DNA from: Platycnemis pennipes
Taxonomy: Eukaryota > Arthropoda > Insecta > Odonata > Platycnemididae
Direction: 5' to 3'
Length of the DNA stretch: 64,000 nucleotides
Assembly: GCA_933228895.1 (NCBI GenBank)
Contig: OW121848.1
Coordinates: forward strand, 87,687,470 to 87,751,469
Part shown: positions 39,370 through 51,030 of the stretch, piece by piece
Position numbering within the stretch: the first letter of the stretch is position 1
Layout: each line of letters starts with the position of its first letter
Notes under the pieces: generated by a model
Told to the model about the DNA's origin: nothing
Databases searched by the model: none
What the model saw: only the letters and a program-made list of their open reading frames with translations
Program-made: the position numbers and the translations under genes

Positions 39370-40618
39370 TTAAGAACTTTTTTATGCGAATTAACTTTAC
39401 CTCAAACCCAAGTCTACAACTACTATGACAAAAGTCCCGTAAATGGTTGAAAAATTGTCGTTAATCAGTAATCATGTGTAACAAAATGTGATGTTCAAAT
39501 GAAAAAAAATCACATGATTGAATCAAAGTCTCCATGGCCGCGAACCTTGGCTTCATCCGTGGTTCTTTGGGGAACGGTAGCGTGAGATCGCTCGTTGCTT
39601 ACATGTAATCAGATCGAATATGTCAACGAGCATGTAGATTGAAGTCAAATAATGTTCATCCGGGATATATTTTTTCCATTGTATCCCATCTATTACTGCT
39701 GCGTGCACCCAACAGAGGTAGTGTGCCTTTGGCTCCAAAAAAGCAGACTTGAAATTGAATTCTTTCCTCCATCGTGGAGCGGGTAACTAGAATTTTCGTC
39801 TGTGTTAAAATTTTCATCCAGTTCATGCCAATTTTTTTCATCTTCTAATTTTTCAATCAAGGGGGTCCACCAGCAGTCCGTTCGTTTTATCTTTGTGGGA
39901 ATGGTTTTAATCTATCGATTTTTCTCGAGTTTCTAAAATTGGGATTCCATTTGCTCCCTATTCTTCTGATCCAATTAATTTCGATAATCTAGAATATTTT
40001 ACCCCTTTCTTCATTTCGTATTCATCTGTGTTTCATTTCTCCCTAGTATTGGTGAATTACAAATCCGTTTATAGCGTTGATTCTTAATTACGCACGAATT
40101 CAGTCTGCCACATCCAGCATTGCACCAGAACCAATAAGAGTAACAGTTTGGAAAACCTCGTTTATCGAAAATGGAATAAGATGTTTCGATGTGTATTTGG
40201 CTATCATGCGTATTGATTTATGATGTTGCACGGGTGTTAGTTACTAATATTCTACTTGACATTTTTAAACTAGATTAAACTACTAATTTTCCGTCCGTTT
40301 CGGAAACATTTCATATGTATATTGGCTCTAAATCTGGGTTTGAAAGCTCCCAATAAATTTTGAGGTGATCATTCGGTAAGAACACCATTTGTCGTAGTTT
40401 ATGGTGGGCTTCTTCTAGGTACATGCGTGAAGTAAATAATGTAATTGTCTCTATTTTTTAAGTTTATGGCTATCTTTTCTTATTTTTGTTAATTTAGATT
40501 TTTGTGTTCCTTTGAAATTTTTAGGTAACCACACTCACCTGCATTATTGGTATTTAGATTGAATTTTCGTATATTTCCTTATGTCTCTATTTACATATTT
40601 TTTCATTTCTCGTTTCAG
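39370..40618 (+). other. Intron sequence upstream of the first Sema-1a exon
   Basis: AT-rich sequence ending in a T-rich tract and TTTCAG acceptor at 40618. No exon or repeat is recognised. Confidence 0.6.
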
Positions 40619-40726
40619 GATGATTGCCAGAATTACATCCGCGTTCTCGCCAAGATAGACAACGAGAGAGTTCTCATCTGCGGGACCAATGCTTACAAGC
40701 CACGCTGTAGGCACTATCGCTTCAAG
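40619..40726 (+). CDS. Sema1a: Semaphorin-1a, sema-domain exon (first in window)
   Basis: This exon encodes 36 residues starting DDCQNYIRVL and containing LICGTNAYKPRCRHY. An AG at 40617-40618 after a T-rich tract precedes it and a GTAAGT donor follows AAG at 40727, so both boundaries are phase 0. Class 1 semaphorins are cell-surface axon-guidance ligands and receptors that act through plexin A. The CQNY and CGTN-x-PxC cysteines are conserved in the sema beta-propeller and normally form disulfides. The wording matches insect Sema-1a better than the secreted class 2 proteins as I know them, though this was not checked by alignment. The exon is isolated: the next one lies 19 kb downstream, and no earlier exon was recognised. 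The open frame running upstream of 40619 is intron read-through. Confidence 0.93.
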
Positions 40727-42764
40727 GTAAGTGGGAATGCCCTGAAGAGGGAGGGGGGGGGTGCAGGGAGCCGAAGAGTTGCAGCAGTCCCGATAAGAAT
40801 AAAAAAATGAGGCAAAGGTTTTTGGCGTAGTGCGGACGATTCGCATCCATCTGCCGCCGGGGGCGCGGGAGGGACGCCAAGGGCACGCGGGCGTCTCCGC
40901 GGAGATGCCGATGAAGGAAAATTGCGCAGACGCCTTGTTCCCTCTAACCCCACCCCAAATTTCGCGCAACGCGGACGCCGTTCCCTCGTCTAATTTCCTA
41001 TCCCACCTTTCTTCCTACCGCTCCTGCCACGTTTTTCCTCGCCCTCTCCTTGATCGTCTCCAGAAACCCTTTCCCTCGCTCAGTTCCGTGGGCAAGACCG
41101 GCGCCATCAATACCCGATGATAGATATTTTTTCCCTTCTCATAATTTCCTCTCCCAGCGCCCCCTTTATATTTTGTCGCTAGATGGGACATTAAGATGTG
41201 AACCCTTTCGGAGCTGTCGAAGGTGGTGGTGGGATGGAGGACGTAAAAACCTGAGCCCGGCAGTATTTCTACTCCGCTCGCGGGAATGAAAGAACGGGGT
41301 GACTTTGACGAGAGAGATGGGTGAGGTTTCGGTTCACGGAGAATTTAGAGGTCTTCTTCGGTCTCGGCAATAACATCCCTACAAAATACTCAAGGCTACG
41401 TATCCTTCCCGTAACGGTACATCCCCCTCGAGCGCAATTGGTTAGATGTCGTGCTGTGCCCATCGCTCTTACGGGAGAAGATTAATCTCGCGGGAATAGC
41501 CGAACAGATAGATGCTGGTGCCGTGCATTTGGGCTCCTTGGCGCTCTCTACGCTCGATACTACTCTTGTCGACGGTTTCCAGGGTGCTATTTTCCCGGGA
41601 AAGGAAGAGGTCAGAGGATGCGTGAGGGATGGTATAGAAGAGATGAAGAGTTCAGAGGCAAGAGTGACTGCGAGGTCAGGAAGGAGTGCGACGTCTTTCA
41701 CACAGCACTGGGCCGCTTCTCTTTCTTTCTCTCCCTTTCACCCCTACTCAACCTTCTCCCTTTAAAATGGCAGAGGGACGAACTTGTGAGCCATACTGGG
41801 GTCCCGAGAATCGGGAAGGTTGAAGGAGAGGGGGCATCGGCGATAAAAGTGGGATTGAACGGCATTCAGGAAATGGGCCGGGCGCTTATGGTTGGCGCGG
41901 GTCGGAGATAGGAATTGCAGCGCGGGATGGAAGATCAAGGGGAGAATCGTTTGGAGCTCGGCTTGGTGTGATATCGAGGGGAGGATACGTAGGCGCACAT
42001 CTTCCTGACGTTTTGCCTGTTCGCTGGAAGCAGAGTAATCCTGCCTCAAGGAGTGCCTACGCTAACAGCTCAGCATTATTTTTATCGTTATAATGAAGAT
42101 TGTTGAGTCTGAAGTCTTCAAAACACATTTGAATAACATGTAATCATGAATTTGTTTTGGATTCAATACATTTGGAAAACTATCAATCAAATTATAAAAT
42201 GTGACATTCCACGTTAAGAGTTATTCTGAAAGAAAGTGTGCGACGGATCACTATCCGAAAAGCCTACGCTTGACGTGATAGGAGGTCGAGATAGCTAGTT
42301 ATTATTTTAAGCTCTGCTGCGTGACAATCCCAATCCCGGGTAAGGGACCATTTCCTACCTTGTGAATTCTCGCAAGATCGGAAGTAAGAAAAACTTGCAG
42401 CGTTCATATGGAAGTGTGATTATTTTATTCAGCCACGGAAGTATTGCGAAAATCGTTCATAAGAATGGGGTACATGAGAGACATAGCAGACGCAGCAGTT
42501 TGATTGTGTTCATCTCAGGCATCAAAGTACCTGAGTGAACAAATTCAATGTGATTGCGAATACCAGTGGATGATGGCATCGATTTTAATGAAAACTGAAA
42601 TACGTCTTGAAGTTTGAAATTCTGGTATATCAGTCGCTGAAAGGACAAAGAAGGCTGTTCCTTCGCGCCTTCGTGAAAATGCTCCGCCTCTTCAATAGCT
42701 TCTTGAAAAAACACGTCTCCTAGATTTTTTTCTTTTCACGCAAGACAATTCTCATTCTAGAAGC

Positions 42765-42938
42765 GAGAATGAATTCATAAGTTACACTGAAACATATATT
42801 TCACGTTACTGATAGACAGGTTATGCAAAGCATCCTCCCATGCAATTCACTGAGAATGAATTCATGAGTTACACTGAAACATATATTTCACGTTACTGAT
42901 AGACAGGTTATGCAAAGCATCCTTCCGTGCAATTCACT
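42765..42938. repeat. Tandem duplication, two 87-bp units
   Basis: Positions 42765-42851 and 42852-42938 are two adjacent copies differing at about three positions (for example CATAAG versus CATGAG, and CCTCCCATGC versus CCTTCCGTGC). Each starts GAGAATGAATTCAT and ends GCAATTCACT. The low divergence points to a recent duplication inside the intron. Confidence 0.95.
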
Positions 42939-42994
42939 GCTAGAGTGAATGTATTGATGTTTTTATGTGAATCGTTTTCGTGTCGCTCTTTTTG

Positions 42995-43930
42995 GCGAAA
43001 TTCTTATTTATCATCATCAGTCTACAATCCTGATTGGTTTAACGCGCTCTCCACTTCATTATCCTATCAGTTAATCTCTTCATATTTTCTTATTTCTTCT
43101 TTTTCACATCCTACATCACTTATTCTATATATCTCATACGATGCCTTCCTTTGCTGGTCTTCCCGTTCAATTGTCCTTCAACGATTGTGTTCATCAGGTC
43201 ATTATGTCTCATGATATGGCCAATTAAGTTGTTTCGCTGTTTTCTTAGGGTTATCAGAAGACTTCTCTTTTCTCCCACTTTTCTCTGGACTTCCTCGTTC
43301 CTCACTCGGTCGATCCATTCAATCTTCATCATTCTCTTGTAGCAACCCATTTCGAATGCTTCCACCCTTTACTTCTCCGCTGCCTCCATCGTCCATTCTT
43401 CACTGTCATAAAGGAACATGCTCCAGATGTATTTTCTGATGAATTGATTCCTTAATTCCACGCTTGTATTCCCAGCTTGAAGTAAACTCATGTTTTGGTA
43501 AATGCCCTCTTCGCTTGGGCTATTCTACTGACCATTCCTTTCTTGCTTCGTCCATCGCTGGTTACTCGGATTCCCAGATAACAATACTTTTCACCTCCTC
43601 CCTTTTTTGTTTTGCTAGTTTAACACTGTTATCAGCCTCTTCTCTCCTGATGCATACCAATATCTTAGTGATCTTTTTATTAATTTCAGCTGATATCTGG
43701 CCATTGTCCTTTCCATGGTTACTAGAATCTTCTTCAAATCCCCGTCTCTGGTATGATTGTTATGTCACCGGCGAATCACAACATGCTAATTTTTTCCCAT
43801 GGATATTAACTTCTGAAGCCTTCTCTTTGATTTCATTGATATCTTTCTCGACATAAACGCTAAAAATTTCGGGGACAGTGCACAACCTTGTCTCACTCCT
43901 TCCCTTATTCATTCTTCTTCACTGCTGGGT
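42995..43930 (-). mobile_element. Degraded RTE-like non-LTR retrotransposon
   Basis: Read on the minus strand, a reverse transcriptase motif GVRQGCALSP appears near 43905-43876, followed by FSVYVEKDINEI in a shifted frame. The C-terminal part lies at 43365-43120: RMMKIEWIDRVRNEEVQRKV, then NLIGHIMRHNDLMNTIVEGQ. This RMxKI-W-DRV-NEEV and GHIMRH arrangement is typical of arthropod endonuclease-reverse transcriptase LINEs of RTE-like type. Several stops and frameshifts separate the pieces, so the copy is dead. Its 5' end and endonuclease are missing. The 3' untranslated part runs to about 42995 and shares sequence with 32330-32525. Confidence 0.8.
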
Positions 43931-45094
43931 CGAGATAGATATTATGAAATAATTTATTCGTCCATAATTGTAAATTTATCCAGTGGTAAAATAATAATAT
44001 CTACTTAATTATTTGCAACTGAGCTTCGGTCTCAGCGAAAAATATTCATATTTGTTCGTTAGAAAGGACGTATTATAATTTGCAAAAGCTACCTGTGAAA
44101 TTTACCTCATCATACATCACGTTTTGTCGCCGCTATTCATATTTTTTAAATTGTGGTCTATTTGCCTGCGAATTTGATGCATTGCCAGAAGATAACTGTA
44201 ATGGTTTATTTTATTCTGCACTCTCCTCTCCATACATATTTGAATGACTTTTGATTACGATGCTCCCTGGCGAAATATTCCCCTTCAATTTATCGACCTT
44301 TTTTGTCAAAATGAAATATTCAGACGCATTGATTCCTCCGAAAAATGTGTTGTCGGCGCAGGGCTCCATAAATATTTTCTCTCCGCCGTTTGCGTTTTGT
44401 TTTCGGATGGGCGGAAAGTCGAGTTATAGTGGAGCTGAATCCTTCATACCTCTCCGCTTTCTCACATCTCTGCCCGTCCCGGGAAGTGATAGGTCGTTGA
44501 CGCATTGTCATCACTGCGTAGGCATCGCCGTGCATTTCAGACGAGTTTTCTCCGGCTCCCGAACTGTTTGCGAAAACGTGCAACGTTGAAGAGCAGGAGG
44601 AGGAAAAGGCGGTCTCGTGCTCAAGTTCTTGAATTTTGGATGGAGTTCAATTTCAAGGAAAGAGTCGTTAAATTATGGAAGGCTTCTTTCATCCACGACG
44701 TCATATCTGTCACCGGGTACCGGAACCCATAATATCAAGGAGGAAATGAATAAGTGGAGGATGACGTTTTTGAAGCATTGAAGACTGAATCGGAAATATG
44801 GCTGAGTCATTAAAACTCGGAGTGATCGGCGAAACTCTTGAGGTAACCTTGTCACGGAGAAATTGGGGACATGCGTGAATTAGAGGCCTTCATTGCATTC
44901 AGATCCTTTCATATGGAATTGAACGAACCAAAGTAGCATTAAGTATTATATTTTCCAATAGTTTTTATCATCGGCTGCCGAAAGCCTAGTTCTCCTCTGC
45001 CTAGTTCACACTTAGCCAAAGTGTCCACAGACATAAAAAATTCAAGTACTTCTCGTAATTGGCTTTAAAAATTGGGTTGGTTTTTCTCTACCGA

Positions 45095-45175
45095 GTACAC
45101 ACTTGGCCTCAAATCTCCCCTGCCACACACCCTCGAGGTGGCTTGCAGGGTATGTCGTAGATATAGATAGATATA
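45095..45175 (+). mobile_element. 3' tail of CR1/L2-like LINE, 5'-truncated
   Basis: CACACCCTCGAGGTGGCTTG and CAGGGTATGTCGTAGATATA match the minus-strand 3' end of the larger copy at 49545-50220 (CACCCTCGCGGTGGCTTGCA, GGGTATCGTGTAGATGTAGA). Both end in short repeats of a TAGA-type unit. Only the tail is present and no reverse transcriptase coding was seen upstream, as in severe 5' truncation. Confidence 0.7.
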
Positions 45176-45659
45176 AATCTCAGTATGATTTTCAAAATGT
45201 AATCACACAGCGACTCACCTTTATCCGTTGCCTTACCTCCGCTGTCTTTTGAATGTGTTCACGTGATGCGTCACAGTGCAAGTGTAAAACCTTTCCATCG
45301 GAATTTGATACCGATCCATCTACGGCGTGCGAATCTTTAAATGGTCATCATCCTCATGGCTCAACCTCCTTGTTCGTGAGATTCATTTCCTTTCGGTCGC
45401 TACGCTTTTCAATCGTGATCTAATTCCTCACCATCTCGTTCTGGAAGACTAATATAAATGGAGTTCATATCAAATGATGAATTGCTCTTGTTTGTAAGGG
45501 AAAAGTAGAGTATTATGTTACTCTAAAATAATTTTTGTGACGTTCCTTCTAACTTCTTATAGTTGGCAACTTTAGTTCGTTCCACACGTAGTTCTGACGT
45601 AAATTGCTGTACTCGATAGGGTCTAATAGGATAGATACATCAATTTTTTTTTGTCAACT

Positions 45660-45835
45660 AGTTGTGCAAGTGGAATGAAGGCAACATTTCCTCATCTTGA
45701 TCGGGTATGGAACCCAGTTTCGACGATTTGTCGACGAATGCTTTAGCTAGATAAGCTGCCAAGGCGTTCTTATGTCCTGTAGATTTCTCAATTTTTCTCT
45801 GTGGAAATCTCGTTATTATGCATATCATCGGGTAT
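45660..45835 (-). mobile_element. tRNA-derived element related to the 29.4-kb family
   Basis: On the minus strand, ACGAGATTTCCACAGAGAAA leads into CGCCTTGGCAGCTTATCTAG (box A region) and GAAACTGGGTTCCATACCCG (box B region). This follows the order and wording of the 5' half of the element at 29385-29625 (CAGAGAAAGAGGACGTCTTG). The inverted copy of the flank expected on the far side is not evident, so this is a partial or diverged member. Confidence 0.5.
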
Positions 45836-46019
45836 TTCCGTTGTTTGTCGCAGATAGGTTGCAACCTTGAATTTCAAAAAATATTGAATGCGTTGGGTTT
45901 AGAGATATTTCCGGAGGATTTCTTTCCGAGTTCCTCGCGCGGTGATACATCCAACGCGGTAGAAATGAAACCATTTTAAGTGATATGTTTCCTCGATTCC
46001 GCGTGTCACCCACCTTCAG

Positions 46020-46780
46020 GAATCTCCGCTCCTTCCCCGAGCACTCCAAATAATGGCGGTGGTGGCGGTCCCGAAAACTATATCCGACCGAGGAGCGGCC
46101 GTTAGCGCCCCACCGAGGGCTGTCGCGCGCTGCATTACGGGCACCGCGAAATAAGATTTTTTCCTCTCCCGCGAGATCTTATCCTTTTCGAGGATGTGGC
46201 GCGCATTGAAATTCCGACTGTCGCTCCGAAACGTCGCAGGCGATGGAATGGTCCCGCGAAAAAAGGGCGGAGGCGAGTCGGAGGATGGTCTGCCTCGAAA
46301 ATAAATAATAATAATATCAATAATGAAAATGACTCTAGGAGGTTTCGGGGTCGTTGATCCGAGAGGCCACTCCCTAGCGCGCGGGCGCCGACCTCCCAGA
46401 GGGCCGGTCTCTCGACCCTCGGGCGACCAAAACCCCTTCCCTCCCTCCGTTCCGCATGTTTCTCTTCCTCCCTCCCTCTCTCTCTCGCATCCACCGCAAG
46501 CCTCTGTTGATCCCCCCTCTCGCCTGAATCCACCTCCGTTGCCTCGCTGGGAAGGAAGAAGATGAGGCGGCAGCCGTACAACCCGGAGCTCCGGGCAACC
46601 AACCGTCACTCGACCACACACGCGCACGTAACACTCTCGTACATACTCGCGGAACACGGGCACCGAGGCCGTGTCGGTTGAGAATAGCGCGCATGCGCGA
46701 TACATGGTTCCGGTGAGAGAGCCATACGCATGCCGCGTTCAAAAACTCATCAGGATACAGTCGCGTTCCTTTGTCCATCG
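46020..46780. other. CpG-rich segment with an NRF1-like palindrome
   Basis: This GC-rich island in an otherwise AT-leaning intron contains the 12-bp palindrome CGCGCATGCGCG at 46688-46699, which matches the NRF1/Ewg-type site found in CpG-rich promoters. Open frames of 229, 155 and 134 codons overlap on the minus strand but have no domains. It may be an internal promoter or simply a GC-rich patch; no initiator or start codon context decides between these. Confidence 0.3.
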
Positions 46781-49532
46781 AAGGCGTGTGCTTACCCGAA
46801 GTCCTCCACCACTAAAAATCTGAGTGGTGGCAGTGAAACTTCCTCAGTTAGGGACGTTCTTATTTCATCTCTAAGTTGGTCACATTGTAATGGAACCGAC
46901 GACAGTAAAAGGTTATGACCACATCTAAGTTGTCCTCATCTTCAAATAGGCAACTGTTCTTAGGGCCAGCATAGAGAAGTTTTACTGTACTGTAGAGGTG
47001 GAAGTTGACTTTCATACGAACAAATGAAAAGTTCTAACTTAGGCTTTGTATTATACTTAGCTTTTCTGTTTTTTTATTCCTATTTGAATTTACGAGATAA
47101 AATTTTTTTAATTTGAAGAAGTGGAAAAACACGAATGATTCAAAAAATATGAGGAAATTTAATGTTTTAATCGCAGTTTCTTCGCGAACTCATACATTTC
47201 GTCTAGAAAGGGTGCTTCTGTTACTCTTTCCACTTATGGCAATGATGAGCGACTAAATTTGGCGTAAAACTCACTATTCTAGGCTTGACTTGGAATAAGC
47301 TGTCGATATTCATTTCTGAAAAGTGGAACTTGGTAATTTTCATGAGGTTTTATTTAACATTTTACTTAACTAACTATTTCACAAATAAATCCGTCGGCTA
47401 AAATTTGCCATAACCAATTCTGACACCCATCAGGATGATTTCTTCCCTCCGAAGATATACTAAGGTGCCTAATTAGTGAAATTGAACATGGATTATACAG
47501 TCCCGTCCCCGCCCCATTTTCTCGACTCCACCTGCACGGAGATGAGCTTTTGTTTACCCGTGTGGAACGCCCATTGACGCGTGAGGTATGCGAGGTATTT
47601 TTTTGTAGGAATAACGGGTTCGTGAAGGAGATGTAGGTCCTCGAATTAACTCATGTTTGGTTGTCCGCGTCTAGTTCCTCTTCCCCGCCTCGATTTCCGA
47701 GTGTCCGTCCCACGGATGCTTTCTCGTGCGGCAATATTACTTATTTTGAACTTGCCGGAGTCATTCATTTCTTCATTATCTCCGGAAAAGTGACTAACAA
47801 CGGATTATTATGTCGGTATTAATGCTATCGAGCGTCTGCGTAAACACAGTGCTTCTGTGTGCAGTGAGTTTTCGTCCCAAAATGATATGTAATTTTCCTG
47901 TGGATGTGATTTTGCTGTGGCGATTAAATCGAGTTTCACATCCTGTTTACGGAACCAAGGTTCTTTTCTCGTTGCTTCCAAATCTAAATTTTTTATTAAA
48001 TTGGGGAAGGGAAATAACCAGATGACCCCACAATTATTTGTTTGTTACAAAAGAAATTCTTCTGCCAAACTCTTCAAGCACTAGAATTTATCTTAATTTG
48101 CCTTCGTATATGTTTAACCTTTGATTAGCTATTAACTGAACTCAAGTGCCATAACATTACATTCTTGAAGTACCCAAACTTTATTTCGGCCTGAAGGCTA
48201 CAGAGCATGAAATCTAATAATTCGGTGGTTACAATTCGGTTACAATTCCCATGTCACTGATATGATTCTAGTTCGTACTCTTTTCTCATCTGTGAAATAG
48301 CCTCTGCGCCTTTGATTGCCTGCGATTGATGAGCAGTGAGCATAAATTACATATCTCTGGCGATTGCTTGGAAGGAATGAAAAAAATGAGTAAAGGAATA
48401 ATTTTTTTGTGGTGGCCATTTTTCTGAAGTCATTTTAAGAGAAAAATGTACCTTACACCCTTAACCTCAACGGCGTAATGCAATCCTTAAATTCTTTTAT
48501 TACCCTATTAAACGCATGTGCTCGCATACGTAGCTCATGACGCTATGCTTTTTCATAGTTCAAGGCTGGAAATCTCTTCTTCGCATTGCTCTCCATCAGA
48601 AGGGAAACAGATTTATTTTTTGTGACGGAAAACACGCTGCATTCCAGAGATCTGGCCAGAGGTGGCAGTAAGAGATAGTGGTGTCGGTAGAGATGAGATC
48701 GTCTTGAAGAAACACGAATCGAGTATTCTTCTCATGCGGCCGGTGCCATTCCGGAGACATCGACGTGTTTAAAAAGTTAAAACACGTACGTTTGGGGGAA
48801 TGACATCGATTCGATCTTGAGAGATCGTGGGAGATGCGTTCAGAAAGAGGATTTCGGTTTTGTAATCGAAATCATGTTCTCCTTATTGTTGTTATTTGCT
48901 TCCATTTTGATTGTTTGGGAAAAGAGAGGACCCGAATTGGACTGCAGATTTTGTCGCACTTAATGCATGGCGTCATCCCAAATATTTGCATTTCATTAAT
49001 TGAAATGTGAACTCTTTTTACATTTATGGTAGCAGTGGAGTGTTTCCTTATCTTTGCTGTCTGTGAGAGGAAATCTTATTTATATCTGGGTCCCTTCCTT
49101 GCCGTTTTTTCTAATTTTAATTTAATGGTCGGTTGATTTGTCATTTTATGCCAACAAAGGTAGCAAAGATGTCGCTGGTTTTAGGACTTTGGTTTCCTTG
49201 TTGACGTGACCGGAGGAGCGGTCGATGGACTTAAAAGCTCTCGGAGATCGAACACTATGCGCATTCCTGCACGCGGCGCGTAATAAGATGCGCTGGCTGG
49301 ACGCATGCAAAGGCCCTGCTCCTATCATCCTTTCGCCTTCGTCGCTCACCAAGCCTATTACATGCTAGCCACCAGTCCGGCAGTGTCGGACACACTGCCG
49401 GAACGACCCTCTTCCCTGGGCGAAATAGCGGCCTTGAATTTCGATGCCTTTCAGAAACACTTAGAGAGTTATCTCTCCTATCTGAAGCTGAATAAATGCG
49501 TAAAATTCAGTTTTAAAATGACTAATAGCGGG

Positions 49533-49551
49533 AAGTGACTGATAGTCACTT
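49533..49551. repeat. Short inverted repeat at LINE 3' junction
   Basis: AAGTGACT and AGTCACTT are separated by three bases, immediately beside the 3' end of the CR1/L2-like element. It may be part of the target site or a terminal hairpin of the element. Confidence 0.5.
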
Positions 49552-50220
49552 GTACATCTACATCTACACGATACCCTGCAAGCCACCGCGAGGGTGCTTG
49601 GCAGGGGGTGAAGATCACCAAGCATGCACTATGGACATGCAAACAAGCAACTATAGGGCCTCGTGCAACTAGATTGTTAATATCTATAGTATTTAAGGGA
49701 TTAATACATGCATCATACACTTCAGACTACTCTAAAATATTTCCCGTGCCTATCCCTTTGCTATGCTGCCTATTCTGTTCTCTTATAGTACGAGGGAAAA
49801 ATGCCATTTTGAATCTATCAGTACGACAATCTATCTCTCTAATCTTATTTATCTGGTCGAATCTAGCATAATATGCTGGTGTTTTTAATATGTGCCTAAC
49901 ATCTTCAGTAAAGCTATCTGGTTGTAATTTCTCTAATAGATTTAATCTGTACTTTAACCTACACTCTGATAATGATTCCCACCCTAATTCTTGGATTAAT
50001 TCTGAAACACTACTCAACCTGTCGTAACACCTTTTAACTTAGCTGCTCTACGCTGCACACTGTCTAGTTCTCTGATCAAACCTAATTCATTCGGATCCCA
50101 TACACTGGCTGCATACTGAAGGTGGGGCCTAACTAGTGAAAAGTGACATCGCTCTTTTGTCTTCTCATCACATTTCCCAAGTACTCTTTTTATAACTCCT
50201 AGCTTTCTCTTCGAATGTAT
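49545..50220 (-). mobile_element. CR1/L2-like non-LTR retrotransposon, 3' part
   Basis: On the minus strand, 50220-50017 encodes KRKLGVIKRVLGKCDEKTKE, then SLVRPHLQYAASVWDPNELG and LDSVQRRAAK. After a frameshift, 50017-49727 continues with SVSELIQELGWESLSECRLK and FFPRTIREQN. LVRP-LEYAS-VWDP, QRRAA, LGWESL-RR and FFPRTI are the standard C-terminal landmarks of CR1/L2-group reverse transcriptases. A 3' untranslated stretch ends in GTAGATGTAGATGTA-type repeats at about 49553. The copy is 5'-truncated and broken by at least one frameshift near 50020. The 96-codon frame is its longest intact piece. Confidence 0.85.
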
Positions 50221-50284
50221 GATTGATTCTTGTATGATTGAGGAGGAGGATAAATGGGTAGAGGCTTGTTTTTCAGTGATTGGA

Positions 50285-50515
50285 GGAAGAGTGAGGAGAA
50301 ACCCTGCCTCGGCATCTTAAGAAAAGACGCCAAGGGGTCCACGGTTTAACATCTTATCCGACGGAAGGCGTTCTGAACTCGAAGTGCTCTCCACAGAGCA
50401 CTCAAGTGGGGACTGGTATAGCGATAAAAAAATCTCTGCCACTGCCAGGAATCGAACGCGGCCCCTCGGAAGGGAAGACCGGTACTCAAGTCACCACACC
50501 AACCAGACACTCCTT
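50285..50515 (-). mobile_element. tRNA-derived SINE (family A, longer copy)
   Basis: On the minus strand, box A-like GTCTGGTTGGTGTGGTG (50508-50492) and box B-like GCGTTCGATTCC (50459-50448) form a degenerate tRNA head. It is followed by an A/T-rich joint and a body containing CGTCGGATAAGATGTTAAAC and CCTTGGCGTCTTTTCTTAAG. The head is shared with the copy at 56400-56520 (GAGTACCGGTCTTCCC versus GAGTACTGGCTTCTCA). A TTAAAATG-type flank at the head may be target sequence; a clear duplication was not found. Confidence 0.6.
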
Positions 50516-50949
50516 TTAAAATGTATTTCATTCACAGAGCAGATAGGTAATCGAGACATCTTGGTCTCTCGAATCAGGGAAACCATTTTCCGGGGCGCAA
50601 AAGGGGGAAATGAGTGTATTTACGTCTCGGCATCCATCTATCCAAGTTCTTTCTAGTATTCTTTTTGAGGACTCGGCGCGCGGCGATTGCCAACCTTCTC
50701 TCTCTCTCTGGGTCCGCAGACGCCTTGACGACGTGATTAGTTTGCCGAATTTCCGCTCACGTACTTGGCGCCCCAGTTCAGTGTCGGGACGTGATCGCTC
50801 GTGATGCGAGGATTGGGGAGGATGGAAGACGAATGGGAGAGACTGCGGAAAGGAAGAGAGAGAGCGTGGGGAGGCGTTGAGGGACGGAGGAGGCCCGGAT
50901 GATTTAAGGAATGAAAATAAAGAGCTCCGGTGAGATGGAGGGAGAGAAT

Positions 50950-51030
50950 TGTGGGGGGGGGGGGGCACGGCGGGGTGCCCCGGGAGTGTAGGGGGTTTTG
51001 CGGTGGGAGGTATTGGGGGGGGGGCTAGAG
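50950..51030. other. G-run cluster
   Basis: Several G runs of four to about thirteen lie within 80 bases, starting with the run at about 50952-50964 and including a ten-base run near 51015-51026. The arrangement could fold into G-quadruplexes on the plus strand. Confidence 0.7.

Noticed and set aside
1..40618. Missing upstream Sema-1a exons (signal peptide and start of the sema domain)
   Set aside because: I looked for the expected motifs beside splice sites and found none I could support. They may lie outside the window or be too short to see by eye.
46016..46705. A 229-codon minus-strand open frame
   Set aside because: GC-rich composition keeps several overlapping frames open. The residues show no domain, signal peptide or splice-linked continuation.
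46903..46987. A CAGTAAAA ... TTTTACTG segment resembling pogo/Tigger termini
   Set aside because: The inverted match is limited to about eight bases, and a TA duplication is present on one side only.
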